Of a stretch of DNA of 64,000 nt, positions 7,984 to 16,563 are shown piece by piece (the first letter of the stretch is position 1; every line of letters starts with the position of its first letter). Source of the stretch: JACVRW01 sp963716215. GTDB taxonomy: Bacteria; Actinomycetota; Thermoleophilia; Solirubrobacterales; Thermoleophilaceae. The stretch is taken from contig OY970298.1 in NCBI GenBank assembly GCA_963716215.1, positions 992,001 to 1,056,000 on the forward strand. Reading direction: 5' to 3'. A model generated the notes under the pieces. That model was not told the origin of the DNA. It saw only the letters and a list, made by a program, of their open reading frames with translations, and ran no database searches. A program made the translations under genes and the position numbers.

Positions 7984-9363
7984 ATGGCAAGAGCCCCACA
8001 CGACAACCTTGACCTCAGCCCGCTCCGCTCGGCCGTGAGCGCCCCCTTGTTCGCCTCCACCGACGACGGGTGGGACGGCGCCCGCCAGGCATGGAACCTG
8101 GTCGCCGACCAACGCCCGGCGGCGGTCGCCTATGCGGGGAGCGCGGACGACATCGTCGCGATCGTGAACTTCGCGCGCGAGCACGGGCTCCGCGTGGCCG
8201 CGCAGGCCACTGGCCACGCTGCAGGCGCGCTCAGCTCACTCGACGATGTGGTGCTGATCAAGACGGAGCGCATGAGAGAAGTGAGCGTCGACGCTGGTGC
8301 CCGCCGCGCGCGGGTGGAGGCGGGCACGCTCGGGGGTGACCTCGGCGCGGCTGCCGGTGAGCACGGGCTCACGGCGCTCGGTGGGTCCTCGCCCGATGTG
8401 GGTGTGGTTGGCTTCGCCCTGGGGGGCGGGGTCGGCTGGCTCAGCCGGAGCTACGGGCTCACGAGCAACACGATCGTCTCGGTCGAGCTGGTGACTGCCG
8501 ACGGCGAGCTCGTGACCGCCGATGCCGATCAGAACCCCGACCTGTTCTGGGCGCTGCGCGGTGGAGGGGGCGCATTCGGAGTGGTCACCGCTCTCGAGCT
8601 GGAGCTGTTCCCGCTCGCCCAGGTGTACGCCGGGAGCCTGATGTTCCCCGCCGCCCACGGGAGCGAGATCCTGCACGCGTATCGCGAGTGGCTTGGCACG
8701 ATCCCGGACGAGCTGACCACGGCGGTCCGCTATCTCAACCTGCCGCCGATCCCGGAGGTGCCCGAGCCGCTGCGCGGCGTGCCGGTCTTCGACGTCACCG
8801 GGGCGTTCGTCGGCGACGCCGCGGAGGGCGCGGCGCTGCTGGAGCCGCTGCGCTCCCTCGCCACGCCGATCGTCGACGGATGGGCTGAGATGCCCGCCGC
8901 CGGCCTGTCGCGCATCAACGGCGACCCGGAGCAGCCGGTTCCGGGCCTCACGCACCACACGGTGATCGGGGAGCTCACCCCGGAGGCCGCCGACGCCTTC
9001 GTGGGGGTCGGCGGTCCCGAGTCGGGCAGCCCGCTGCTGATGGTCGGCACGCGCCACCTCGGCGGTGCGCTCGCGAGCGCCCCGGAGCAGGCGGGTGCGC
9101 TCGGCTCCGTCCAGGGCGAGCACCTCATTCTCGGGGTCGGCCTGGTGATGGCGCCGGAGATGGCGCCCCCTGTCGGCGCGCACCTCGAAAAGCTGGTCGC
9201 CGCGATGGAGCCGTGGGCCACCGGTGGCCAGTACCTCAACTTCGCGGAGCGCCCCGGTGACGCGTCGGCCGGATTCGATCCGGACACGTATGCGCGGCTG
9301 CGCGAGATCAGGGGCGCGGTCGATCCGGAGCAGCTGTTCGTGCCGGCGCATCCGATCGCCTAA
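7984..9363 (+). CDS. FAD-binding PCMH-type oxidoreductase (berberine-bridge-enzyme-like)
   Basis: The 459-residue protein begins with an FAD-binding PCMH domain: PAAVAYAGSADDIVAIVNFAR, then VAAQATGHAAGALSSLDDVVL, and later LGGSSPDVGVVGFALGGGVGWLSRSYGL. The berberine-bridge C-terminal motif is seen as YLNFAERPGD followed by RLREIRGAVDPEQLF. The segment ATGHAAG replaces the more common SGGHS, but keeps a histidine in the place where many members attach FAD covalently. The substrate is unknown. It starts 27 bases from the divergent M20 peptidase gene and is followed by a strong terminator hairpin. Confidence 0.88.
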   Translation: MARAPHDNLDLSPLRSAVSAPLFASTDDGWDGARQAWNLVADQRPAAVAYAGSADDIVAIVNFAREHGLRVAAQATGHAAGALSSLDDVVLIKTERMREVSVDAGARRARVEAGTLGGDLGAAAGEHGLTALGGSSPDVGVVGFALGGGVGWLSRSYGLTSNTIVSVELVTADGELVTADADQNPDLFWALRGGGGAFGVVTALELELFPLAQVYAGSLMFPAAHGSEILHAYREWLGTIPDELTTAVRYLNLPPIPEVPEPLRGVPVFDVTGAFVGDAAEGAALLEPLRSLATPIVDGWAEMPAAGLSRINGDPEQPVPGLTHHTVIGELTPEAADAFVGVGGPESGSPLLMVGTRHLGGALASAPEQAGALGSVQGEHLILGVGLVMAPEMAPPVGAHLEKLVAAMEPWATGGQYLNFAERPGDASAGFDPDTYARLREIRGAVDPEQLFVPAHPIA

Positions 9364-9376
9364 GGGCGCGGAACGC

Positions 9377-9417
9377 AAAAAAGGCGGGCGGCCCCCTGAC
9401 GCTGAGGGCCGCCCGCC
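9377..9417 (-). terminator. Rho-independent terminator between convergent genes
   Basis: A perfect 12-bp stem (GGCGGGCGGCCC at 9383-9394 pairing with 9406-9417) encloses an 11-base loop. It is flanked by six A residues at 9377-9382, which read as a U-run in a minus-strand transcript. It therefore terminates the DUF5666 gene and may also block read-through from the flavin oxidoreductase gene on the plus strand. Confidence 0.85.
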
Positions 9418-9465
9418 GGTCGGCCGGGGGTAGCTGATCCCGGCCGGGCTTGTCGCGTCAGGCGC

Positions 9466-9936
9466 CTACGAGCCCGGACCGCTGTTGTCGTCGTCACCGC
9501 CGCGGTCGTCGTCGCCGCCGCGGTGATGGCCGCCGTCGTCGTCATCGCGACGGTCGCCGCCGCGATCGTCGCCGCCGCGATCGTCGTCACGGCCGCCGTG
9601 CTCGCCGCCGCCGCCGGAGCGCTCGACCTCGAGCGCGACCCAGGCGCCGTTCTTGCGCTTGACGATGGCCTCGATGTTCTTGGCGCCGACCTTCAGGCCG
9701 CCGAGGCCGTTCACGCGCTCGAAGCGCGTGTTGCGCGTGACCTTGATGCGAACGGTCCCGCGCTCGGTGTCGCGCAGTCGGAACGTGCGCGCGTCGCGGT
9801 TGACCGACACGACCGTGCCCTCGAACTCACGGGCGGCCGCCGAGGCCGTCCGGTCGGGTGCCGCGCCAGCCACGGTCGCGGAAAAAGCGGTCAGGGCGAC
9901 CGCCGCGACTGTGAGAGATCCGATCAGCTTCCTCAT
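9466..9936 (-). CDS. Secreted DUF5666-like protein with Asp/Gly/His-rich tail
   Basis: The 156-residue protein starts at an ATG behind the ribosome site GGAGGTAG. A signal peptide (residues 1-26, ending SATVAGAA) precedes one beta-rich domain of about 60 residues (EFEGTVVSVNRDARTFRLRD) that resembles DUF5666. The last 50 residues are low-complexity repeats of Asp, Gly, Arg and His ending in DDDNSGPGS. That tail resembles the ends of two other secreted proteins in this window (25629-26096 and 28302-28742). Export and cation binding are plausible, but no function is established. Confidence 0.75.
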   Translation of the reverse strand: MRKLIGSLTVAAVALTAFSATVAGAAPDRTASAAAREFEGTVVSVNRDARTFRLRDTERGTVRIKVTRNTRFERVNGLGGLKVGAKNIEAIVKRKNGAWVALEVERSGGGGEHGGRDDDRGGDDRGGDRRDDDDGGHHRGGDDDRGGDDDNSGPGS

Positions 9937-10102
9937 TTGCCTACCTCCAGTTGATTGCACTGATTGGAGGATGGCCTTGGGGCGGCAAGCGGCGGCCAAG
10001 CGCCGGGATAAGGGTTGGTAAAGGCGGTTGAACGAGGCGCAGATCGACTTGCGAGGAGGGTGGCCGCACGCGGCCGCGGCCTCGCGCCCGGGCCGCGCAC
10101 GG

Positions 10103-10147
10103 CGAGACTGAGTTTGACGTCGATATACGTGGCAAAGGTCAGTCTCG
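10103..10147. repeat. Long interrupted inverted repeat downstream of the anti-sigma gene
   Basis: CGAGACTGA at 10103-10111 is perfectly repeated in inverse at 10139-10147. Inside it TTTG and CAAA can pair, and the centre contains ACGT-cgatat-ACGT. The whole therefore forms an interrupted 45-base palindrome. It lies 34 bases past the stop of the anti-sigma gene and about 170 bases upstream of the DUF5666 start, so it could be a terminator without a U-run or an operator for the DUF5666 gene. Confidence 0.5.
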
Positions 10148-10180
10148 TGGCGGCCGCCCCCCGGCTGGCCGGGCCCTCCG

Positions 10181-10396
10181 TCAGGAATCCGCGAGCGCCA
10201 GCAGGCTCTCGTGCTCCTCGCGGCAGGCGGGGCAGCCCTCGAGGTGCGCGCTCATGCCGGGCACCGCCCGCTCGGCGTCGGCGCCGGCCAGCTCCAGCTC
10301 CACGTAGCGATCGAGCTCCTCGAAGCACTGCTCGCAGGTCAGCTCCGGGCCGGCCGGCCCGAGCAGCGCCCTGATCAGGTCCTTGTCCTCGGTCAT
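10181..10396 (-). CDS. Putative zinc-finger anti-sigma factor
   Basis: The 71-residue protein has a CEQC pair near residue 21, the segment FEELDRYVELELAG, and a later H-x3-C-x2-C motif (HLEGCPAC) near residues 51-58. That is the ZAS/zf-HC2 arrangement of small anti-sigma factors. There is no membrane helix, so it would act in the cytoplasm, as redox-sensing RsrA-type factors do. Its start codon overlaps the stop of the sigma gene in an ATGA, so expression is coupled. Binding to that sigma factor is inferred from the pairing. Confidence 0.75.
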   Translation of the reverse strand: MTEDKDLIRALLGPAGPELTCEQCFEELDRYVELELAGADAERAVPGMSAHLEGCPACREEHESLLALADS

Positions 10397-11043
10397 TCCG
10401 CGACCTCCTCGATGTCCAGGCCCTGGTCGGCAAGGCAGCGGCGCAGCTTCTGGCGCGCGTCGTGCAGCGTCTTGTAGAGGGCGCCGCGCGTGGTGTCCAA
10501 GCGCTCGGCGAGCACGTCGATCGGGACGCCCGTGAGGGTGATCGCCACGAGCACCTCGCGCTGGTGGGGCGACAGCTCCTCCTCGATCGCCGTCCGCAGC
10601 GCCGTGAGCAGCTCGCGCGTCTCGGCGTCGGCGTGCGGTGAGGCGCCACCGCCACCGAAGCGGTCCCATGAGGCGGGCTCCAGGGTCACCTCGCGCTCCT
10701 GCCAGCTGAGCTTGCGCAGCCGCACCGCGGCTTCCAGCAGCGCGAACTTGTAGGCCCAGGTGGTGAAGCGGCTCTCGCCGCGGAAGCCGTCGAGCTTGGC
10801 CAGCACCGCGACGAGGGCGTCGTCGGCGCTCTGGGTGGCGAGGTCGTCGAGCGACATGCCGCGCAGGTGGGGGAGGCTCGTGCGCCGCCGGCCGACCTCG
10901 AAGCGGGCGGCCCTCAGCAGCAGCGCGTGGAGGCGGGCGACCGCGTCGTCGCGGCGGGGACCCGCGTCACGCAGGTCGTCCAGCCACTCTTGTGACGACG
11001 GCTCGGATCTGACTGCCACTCCCGTCACGGTAGTCGTTGCCAT
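10393..11043 (-). CDS. Sigma-70 family RNA polymerase sigma factor (ECF-like)
   Basis: The 216-residue protein shows sigma region 2 (DLATQSADDALVAVLAKLDGFRGESRFTTWAYKFA, the -10-binding part) and region 4 (LSPHQREVLVAITLTGVPIDVLAERLDTTRGALYKTLHDARQKL). The chosen ATG (MATTTVTG) is preceded by only a weak ribosome site, and a later GTG is possible. Its stop is coupled to the downstream zinc-finger protein. The promoters it reads cannot be predicted, but sigma plus soluble zinc anti-sigma suggests a response to oxidative or thiol stress. Confidence 0.88.
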   Translation of the reverse strand: MATTTVTGVAVRSEPSSQEWLDDLRDAGPRRDDAVARLHALLLRAARFEVGRRRTSLPHLRGMSLDDLATQSADDALVAVLAKLDGFRGESRFTTWAYKFALLEAAVRLRKLSWQEREVTLEPASWDRFGGGGASPHADAETRELLTALRTAIEEELSPHQREVLVAITLTGVPIDVLAERLDTTRGALYKTLHDARQKLRRCLADQGLDIEEVAE

Positions 11044-11116
11044 CGGTGGGGTATGCGACCGGCCGGCCGGAGTTCTTACGCGTAAGGGATGACGGCCTGT
11101 CGACGCGAACGCAGGT

Positions 11117-11548
11117 ATGAGCACACATGCGCACACAAGCGCCATACGCACGTCCGTCGATACCGACCGCCTCGCCCAGCCGGGCTACCAGGCCTACCTG
11201 TTGCTGTGGGCTGTGTTCGCGGTGGCGCCGATCCTGTTCGGGCTGGACAAGTTCGCCGGCGTCCTCGTGGACTGGGACATCTATCTCGCCCCGTGGATCA
11301 ACGACATCCTGCCGGGCAGCGGCGCCGACGCGATGTACGCGATCGGCGTGGCCGAGATCGCGGCCGGGCTGCTCGTGGCGTTCGCGCCGCGCTACGGAGC
11401 GCCGCTGGTGGCGGCCTGGCTCGGCGGGATCATCTTCAACCTGCTCACGTACTCGGGGTTCTACGACGTCGCGCTGCGCGACTTCGGCCTGCTGGTTGGG
11501 GCGCTGGCGCTGTGGCGACTGAGCGCGGAGTACGCCAGGCCGCGGTGA
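11117..11548 (+). CDS. DoxX-like four-helix membrane protein
   Basis: The 143-residue protein has four hydrophobic segments: AYLLLWAVFAVAPILFGLDKF, DAMYAIGVAEIAAGLLVAF, PLVAAWLGGIIFNLLTY and FGLLVGALALW. The size, and the opening PILFGLDKFAGVLVDW with its loop PWINDIL, are like DoxX-type membrane proteins. No catalytic residues are evident. It begins 73 bases from the divergent sigma-factor gene and is followed closely by a hydrolase gene. Confidence 0.6.
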   Translation: MSTHAHTSAIRTSVDTDRLAQPGYQAYLLLWAVFAVAPILFGLDKFAGVLVDWDIYLAPWINDILPGSGADAMYAIGVAEIAAGLLVAFAPRYGAPLVAAWLGGIIFNLLTYSGFYDVALRDFGLLVGALALWRLSAEYARPR

Positions 11549-11554
11549 CCTAGA

Positions 11555-12373
11555 GTGCCGCCCGTGGGCGGCGACGAGCGGATCGACCTGGAGGGCAGCG
11601 AGGGCCGGGTGAGCGTGCGGGTCTGGGCGCACCCGGCGCCGGCGCGGGTGGTCGTGCTCTCGCACGGCTACGGCGAGCACATCGGTCGCTACGAGCACGT
11701 GGCGGCCGCGCTCGTGGAGCGCGGAGCGATCGTGTACGGGCCGGACCACATCGGGCACGGAGAGACAGATGGCGAGCGAGCGCTGGTCGAGGACTTCGAG
11801 CGGGTCGTGGACGACCTGCACGCCGTCGTCGGGCTCGCGCAGGAGCGGCACCCGGACGTGCCGGTGGTGATGGTGGCGCACTCCATGGGCGGGCTGATCG
11901 GGGTGCGCTACGCGCAGCGCCACGGCGACGAGCTGGCCGGGATCGTCCTGTCGGCGCCGTCGATCGGTCTGACGCCCGTGCTCGCCGCATGGCTGGCGGC
12001 GGAGGAGCTGCCGGACGATCCGATCGACGTGGCGGTGCTGTCACGCGACAGCTCGGTCGGCGAGGCGTACGCGAACGACCCGCTGGTGTGGCACGGCGGG
12101 TGGAAGCGGACGACGCTCAAGGCCTTCCTCGCCGCGAACGAGGCGATCGACGCCGGCCCCGGCTTCGGGCGCCTGCCGGTGCTCTACATCCACGGCGAGG
12201 CCGACCAGCTCGTGCCGATGGCACTGGCCCAGCCGGCGATGCAGCGCCTGGCGGGCGAGGACTTCACGGAACGAGTCGTGCCCGAAGCACGCCACGAGGT
12301 CTTCAACGAGCTCGAGCAGGCGGAGACGCTCAGGCTCGTCGGGGACTTCGCGGAGCGGGCTAGCGCGCGGTAG
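11555..12373 (+). CDS. Alpha/beta hydrolase, monoacylglycerol-lipase-like
   Basis: The 272-residue protein has a serine-hydrolase fold of the lysophospholipase/monoacylglycerol lipase type. The oxyanion segment is LSHGYGEHIGRYEHVAAAL, and the nucleophile elbow is MVAHSMGGLIG with Ser as nucleophile. The catalytic Asp is in HGEADQLVP and the catalytic His in EARHEVFNE. It probably hydrolyses ester bonds in lipids. The start may be the GTG at 11555 or the GTG at 11564; neither has a strong ribosome site. Confidence 0.88.
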   Translation: MPPVGGDERIDLEGSEGRVSVRVWAHPAPARVVVLSHGYGEHIGRYEHVAAALVERGAIVYGPDHIGHGETDGERALVEDFERVVDDLHAVVGLAQERHPDVPVVMVAHSMGGLIGVRYAQRHGDELAGIVLSAPSIGLTPVLAAWLAAEELPDDPIDVAVLSRDSSVGEAYANDPLVWHGGWKRTTLKAFLAANEAIDAGPGFGRLPVLYIHGEADQLVPMALAQPAMQRLAGEDFTERVVPEARHEVFNELEQAETLRLVGDFAERASAR

Positions 12374-12412
12374 GGCCGCTCGACTGGGCTACCTGCTCGC
12401 CCTTACGCTTCC

Positions 12413-12428
12413 ACGACTCATGAGTCGT
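12413..12428. promoter_or_regulatory. Perfect 16-bp palindrome upstream of an unknown gene
   Basis: ACGACTCATGAGTCGT is self-complementary over all 16 bases and ends 32 bases before the GTG of the downstream gene. It has the size and symmetry of a dimeric regulator's operator. No regulator gene lies next to it, so the binding protein is unknown. Confidence 0.45.
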
Positions 12429-12460
12429 TTACTACCCGTTCGCGGGTTCCCGGCCGTTCG

Positions 12461-13726
12461 GTGAGTCTGAACGTCGTCGTCGCGCTGGGCCTGGCTTCGC
12501 TTTTCATGCTCACGGCGGCATGGCTCGTCTGGCGACGCCGCGCTCGCCCGCCCACCGAGCTGCGCTCCGATCGGTCGAATCTCGCCGCCCCATCGAAGCT
12601 CGCGGGCGCGGGTGATGAGTCGCCTGCGGATCTCGCCGATCCCGAGGCCGTCGTTCTCGTTCCGCTGCCGAATCGGCAGGACCAGGCCCTCGTGCTTGGA
12701 TCTCGGTCGGCCATGGAGGTCTTCGACCAGAGCGGCCTCAGCTCACGTGACCCCGCAAGCCAAGGCGGACCGCTCCCCCAGCTCATTACGCGGATCATCG
12801 GCGCGGGTGCCAATGAGGCGACGCGGCGAGCTCAGCAAGGCATCGACTCGGGCCGCCTCGTAGCGCTCGCACCCGAGACCGTCGAGCAGCTCAAGCGGGG
12901 CACTCCGGTCTATGACAAGGCGGGGGCCATGCTCGGGCTGGTGCGTGGCGATAAGGGGCGGTTGAAGCACGTCATGCGCCTCGATCCGAAGGGTGCGCAG
13001 GCCGTAGTCGCGTCCAACGCGGCGACGCTTGCCCTCACGGCGGCTCTCTCGCAGCAGCTGGCCAGTATCGAAAAGCAGCTCGAGCAGATCTCCTCGACGC
13101 TCAATCGATTCGTTAAGGCCTACGACCGCCGGCGGCTGGCCAACATCGCCGCTGTCAACCGGTCGCTCGTCAGGGTTGCCGAGCGCATCCAGGGACGTGG
13201 GCGGATCACCGAGACCGACTGGCAGATCGTCGCGCCGTTGAGCGAGAGCGTCGAGACCAACTCGCTGGAAGCTGCCGCGACGCTCGACGACCTCGCCAAA
13301 CGGGTGCGCCCCGGGCTCGATCGCGGGAAGCGCCAGAAGATGCTCAAAGACCTAGTAGAGGAAGAGTCGCTGGCCTATTGGCTCTCGGCGCTGGCGGAGT
13401 CAGACCTTGCGCTGACGCGCTGGGACCTGCTCCACCTCTTCTGGGAGCAGTCGGAGGACCCGGAATCGGCGGCCGAGTTGGCCGAGCGCGTCAGGCAGTC
13501 GTTTGCGTCGCGGCAGGCCAATCGCCATCGGATCGGCCTGATTCTCGAGGAGCTTGCAGACCCCGAGCCGCGCACGCGGCTGGACCCTCTCCGGCAACGG
13601 GCCCGGCTGCGGCTCAAGCGGCAGAACCAGGTAATAGCGGCGCTACTCCAGGGGCAGGGCGATGCATTTGTGGCTCCGGCGGCAGACCCGTATGCAGTCG
13701 AGCCGCCGACTGAGCTGACGCCCTAG
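12461..13726 (+). CDS. Unrecognised membrane-anchored coiled-coil protein
   Basis: I do not recognise this 421-residue protein. A single N-terminal membrane helix (VVVALGLASLFMLTAAWLVW) is followed by basic residues, so the rest is probably cytoplasmic. A linker leads to a compact segment around residues 85-190, then to a coiled coil (QLASIEKQLEQISSTLNRF, about residues 195-215), then a helical domain with RITETDWQIVAPLSES and YWLSALAESDLALTRWDLLHLFW. The C-terminus is proline-rich. Its codon use is visibly less GC-biased than that of its neighbours (for example CTAGTAGAGGAAGAG), which hints at transfer. It stands alone, with a palindrome upstream. Confidence 0.75.
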   Translation: MSLNVVVALGLASLFMLTAAWLVWRRRARPPTELRSDRSNLAAPSKLAGAGDESPADLADPEAVVLVPLPNRQDQALVLGSRSAMEVFDQSGLSSRDPASQGGPLPQLITRIIGAGANEATRRAQQGIDSGRLVALAPETVEQLKRGTPVYDKAGAMLGLVRGDKGRLKHVMRLDPKGAQAVVASNAATLALTAALSQQLASIEKQLEQISSTLNRFVKAYDRRRLANIAAVNRSLVRVAERIQGRGRITETDWQIVAPLSESVETNSLEAAATLDDLAKRVRPGLDRGKRQKMLKDLVEEESLAYWLSALAESDLALTRWDLLHLFWEQSEDPESAAELAERVRQSFASRQANRHRIGLILEELADPEPRTRLDPLRQRARLRLKRQNQVIAALLQGQGDAFVAPAADPYAVEPPTELTP

Positions 13727-13740
13727 AGCCCGACGGGCCG

Positions 13741-16563
13741 CTACCCGCAGCCCGTGTTGTTCCCGCAGCTCGAGCACGTGTAGCAAGAGCCGGTCCGCTG
13801 CATCATGCCCCCGCACTGGGCGCACGCCGGGCCCAGGTCGAGGCCGGCCAGCCGGGCCGGGATCGCCGGCGGCTCGTCGGTGAGCGCCGCTGCGGCGGGC
13901 TTCGCCGCTGAGCCGTTGCCACCGTTGGCCCCCCCGTTCGTGCCGTTCGCCGGCTCGGCGGGCTCGGGCGGTCCGGCCGTGTCGCCGCGCATCAGCGCGT
14001 CCTGCGACGCCTTGCGGGCCCTCACCTCCGGCGTGAGGATTCCGAACTCCTCGTGCAGGTCGGCGTCGCCGTAGCGGGCCGCCAGCCAGCGCATGATGTA
14101 GTCGGGCATCGACTTCGCGAACGGGATCTCCGGGTTGCCGGTGTAGCCCTCCGGCTCGAAGCGCACGTACGCGAACTTGCGCACGAGCGTCTCGAGCGGC
14201 ACGCCGTACTGCAGGCCGATCGAGATCGCCGTGGCGAACGCGTTCATCAGGCCCTTGATCGTCGAGCCTTCCTTGCCGACGTCGGTGAGGAAGACCTCGC
14301 CCAGGCTGCCGTCCTCGTACTCGCCCGCGGTGATGTAGCCCTCGTGGCCGCCCACCGAGAACTTATGGGTGAGCGACTGGCGCTCCCGCGGCATCCGCCG
14401 CCGCACCGGTCGTGCCGGCTCCTCGGCTGCCGCCTCGGCGGCGGCGTCCTGCTTGTCGCCGGCGTCCGTGCGCAGCGCCTGCGCCGTCTTCGACCCGTCG
14501 CGGTAGATCGCCAGGGCCTTCAGGCCCAGCTTCCAGCCCTCGCTGTACACGCCGGCGATGTCCTCGGCGGTAACCGACTCGGGCAGGTTCACCGTCTTCG
14601 AGATCGCGCCGGAGATGAACGGCTGCGCCGCGGCCATCATCCGCACGTGGCCCATCGCCGAGATCGCGCGCTCGCCCACCGCGACGTCGAACACGGACAG
14701 GTGCTCGTCGAGCAGGCCCGGTGCGCCCACGATCGTGGCGTGCTCGGCCAGGTGAGCCTCGATCGCCTCGATCTGCTCCCGCTGGTAGCCGAGCGTCTCG
14801 AGCGCCAGCGGCACGGTGCGGTTGACGATCATCATCTGACCGCCGCCGACCAGGTCCTTGAACTTGACCAGCGAGAAGTCCGGCTCGATGCCGGTCGTGT
14901 CGCAGTCCATCAGGAACGAGATCGTCCCCGTGGGCGCGAGCACGGTGGCCTGCGCGTTGCGGTAGCCGTTGCGCTCACCCACGTCGACCGCCTCGTCCCA
15001 GACGCGCCGCGCGGCATGGAGCAGCTCGGAGTCCGTGCAGAGCCCGTCCTCCATCGCGTAAGCCGCGTCGCGGTGCTTGCGCATCACGTGGTTGTGCGGA
15101 TCGCGGTTCTCCATGTAGCGGTCGTACGGCCCCATCGCGCCCGCGACCTCGGCGGACGTGCGGTAGGCGCGGCCGGTCATGAGCGCCGTGATGGCGCCGC
15201 AGATCGTGCGGCCCTCGTCCGAGTCGTAGGCGAGGCCATTCGCCATCAGCAGCGCGCCCAGGTTGGCGTAGCCCAGCCCGAGCTGGCGGAACGCGCGTGC
15301 GTTCGTGCCGATCTCCTCGGTCGGGTAGCTCGACGGCGAGACCACGATCTCCTGCGCAAGGATCACCACGTCGACGGCGTGCTCGAAGGCCTCGGTGTCG
15401 AACGTGCCGTCCGCGCGGCGGAACTTCATCAGGTTGAGCGACGCGAGGTTGCAGGCCGAGTCATCCACGTGCATGTACTCGGAGCACGGGTTGGAGGCGT
15501 TGATCCGGCCCGAGTTCGGGCAGGTGTGCCACTCGTTGATGGTGGTGTCGTACTGGACGCCCGGGTCGGCGCAGCGCCACGCGGCGTCGGCGAGCTGGCT
15601 GAGCAGGTCGCGCGCGTCGACGCGGTCGACGACCGAGCCGTCAACGCGCGCGGTCAGCTCCCACTCCTCGCCGCGCTCGGCGCGCTCCATGAACTCGTCG
15701 GTGACGCGCACCGAGTTGTTGGCGTTCTGGTACTGGATCGAGGCGAACGCCTCGGAGTCGAGACGCATGTCGAAGCCGGCGTCGCGCAGCGCGGCGGCCT
15801 TCTCCTCCTCGCGCGCCTTGCACCAGATGAAGTCGAGGATGTCCGGGTGGTCTACGTCGAGCACGACCATCTTGGCCGCGCGACGGGTCTTGCCGCCTGA
15901 CTTGATCGTGCCGGCCCAGGCGTCGGCCCCGCGCATGAAGCTCACCGGGCCAGAAGCGAGCCCGCCCTTGGAGAGCGGCTCCTTGGAGCTGCGGATGCGC
16001 GACAGGTTGATGCCCGAGCCCGAGCCGCCGCGGAAGATCTTGCCCTCCTTGGTGTTCCAGCCGAGGATCGACTCCAGCTCGTCCTCGACCGAGAGGATGA
16101 AGCAGGCGGAGCACTGCGGGCGGTCCTCGAAGCCCACGTTGAACCAGACCGGCGAGTTGAAGGCCGCCATCTGGTGGAGCAGGATGTGCGTCAGCTCGCC
16201 CTCGAAGATCTGCGCGTCCTCGTCGGTGGCGAAGTAGCCGCCCTCGCGGCCCCAGGCGGCGATCGTGCCGGCCACGCGACCGATCATCTGCTTGACCGAC
16301 GACTCGCGATGCGGCGAGTCGAGCCGGCCGCGGAAGTACTTCTGGGCAACGATGTTGGTGGCGTTCTGGGACCAGCTGACCGGGAACTCGACGCCGCGCT
16401 GCTCGAAAGCCGGGTCGGCCGGATCGCCGATCACGGCGTCGCGGATCTCCCATTCGACGCAGTCGAAGGGATGGGTGCCCGCCTCCGTGAAACGCCGCGG
16501 AACGCTAACCCCGGCACCACTGGCGGTGACGCTCGGGGCTGCGGCGCTACGGCTGTGGGACAT
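13741..16563 (-). CDS. nrdJ: Vitamin B12-dependent (class II) ribonucleotide reductase
   Basis: The 940-residue protein reduces ribonucleotides to deoxyribonucleotides using adenosylcobalamin, without oxygen dependence. Landmarks are FNSPVWFNVGFEDRPQCSACFILSVED, the GSGSGINLSRIRSS stretch, the active-site NPCSEYMHVDDSACNLASLNL and the PTGTISFLMDCDTTGIEP finger-loop region. The C-terminus has CAQCGGMMQ and CSSCGNNTGCG, the cysteine-rich tail found in long class II enzymes. It overlaps the 3' end of nrdR by 17 bases, so repressor and enzyme are coupled. No class I reductase is visible in the window. Confidence 0.95.
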   Translation of the reverse strand: MSHSRSAAAPSVTASGAGVSVPRRFTEAGTHPFDCVEWEIRDAVIGDPADPAFEQRGVEFPVSWSQNATNIVAQKYFRGRLDSPHRESSVKQMIGRVAGTIAAWGREGGYFATDEDAQIFEGELTHILLHQMAAFNSPVWFNVGFEDRPQCSACFILSVEDELESILGWNTKEGKIFRGGSGSGINLSRIRSSKEPLSKGGLASGPVSFMRGADAWAGTIKSGGKTRRAAKMVVLDVDHPDILDFIWCKAREEEKAAALRDAGFDMRLDSEAFASIQYQNANNSVRVTDEFMERAERGEEWELTARVDGSVVDRVDARDLLSQLADAAWRCADPGVQYDTTINEWHTCPNSGRINASNPCSEYMHVDDSACNLASLNLMKFRRADGTFDTEAFEHAVDVVILAQEIVVSPSSYPTEEIGTNARAFRQLGLGYANLGALLMANGLAYDSDEGRTICGAITALMTGRAYRTSAEVAGAMGPYDRYMENRDPHNHVMRKHRDAAYAMEDGLCTDSELLHAARRVWDEAVDVGERNGYRNAQATVLAPTGTISFLMDCDTTGIEPDFSLVKFKDLVGGGQMMIVNRTVPLALETLGYQREQIEAIEAHLAEHATIVGAPGLLDEHLSVFDVAVGERAISAMGHVRMMAAAQPFISGAISKTVNLPESVTAEDIAGVYSEGWKLGLKALAIYRDGSKTAQALRTDAGDKQDAAAEAAAEEPARPVRRRMPRERQSLTHKFSVGGHEGYITAGEYEDGSLGEVFLTDVGKEGSTIKGLMNAFATAISIGLQYGVPLETLVRKFAYVRFEPEGYTGNPEIPFAKSMPDYIMRWLAARYGDADLHEEFGILTPEVRARKASQDALMRGDTAGPPEPAEPANGTNGGANGGNGSAAKPAAAALTDEPPAIPARLAGLDLGPACAQCGGMMQRTGSCYTCSSCGNNTGCG

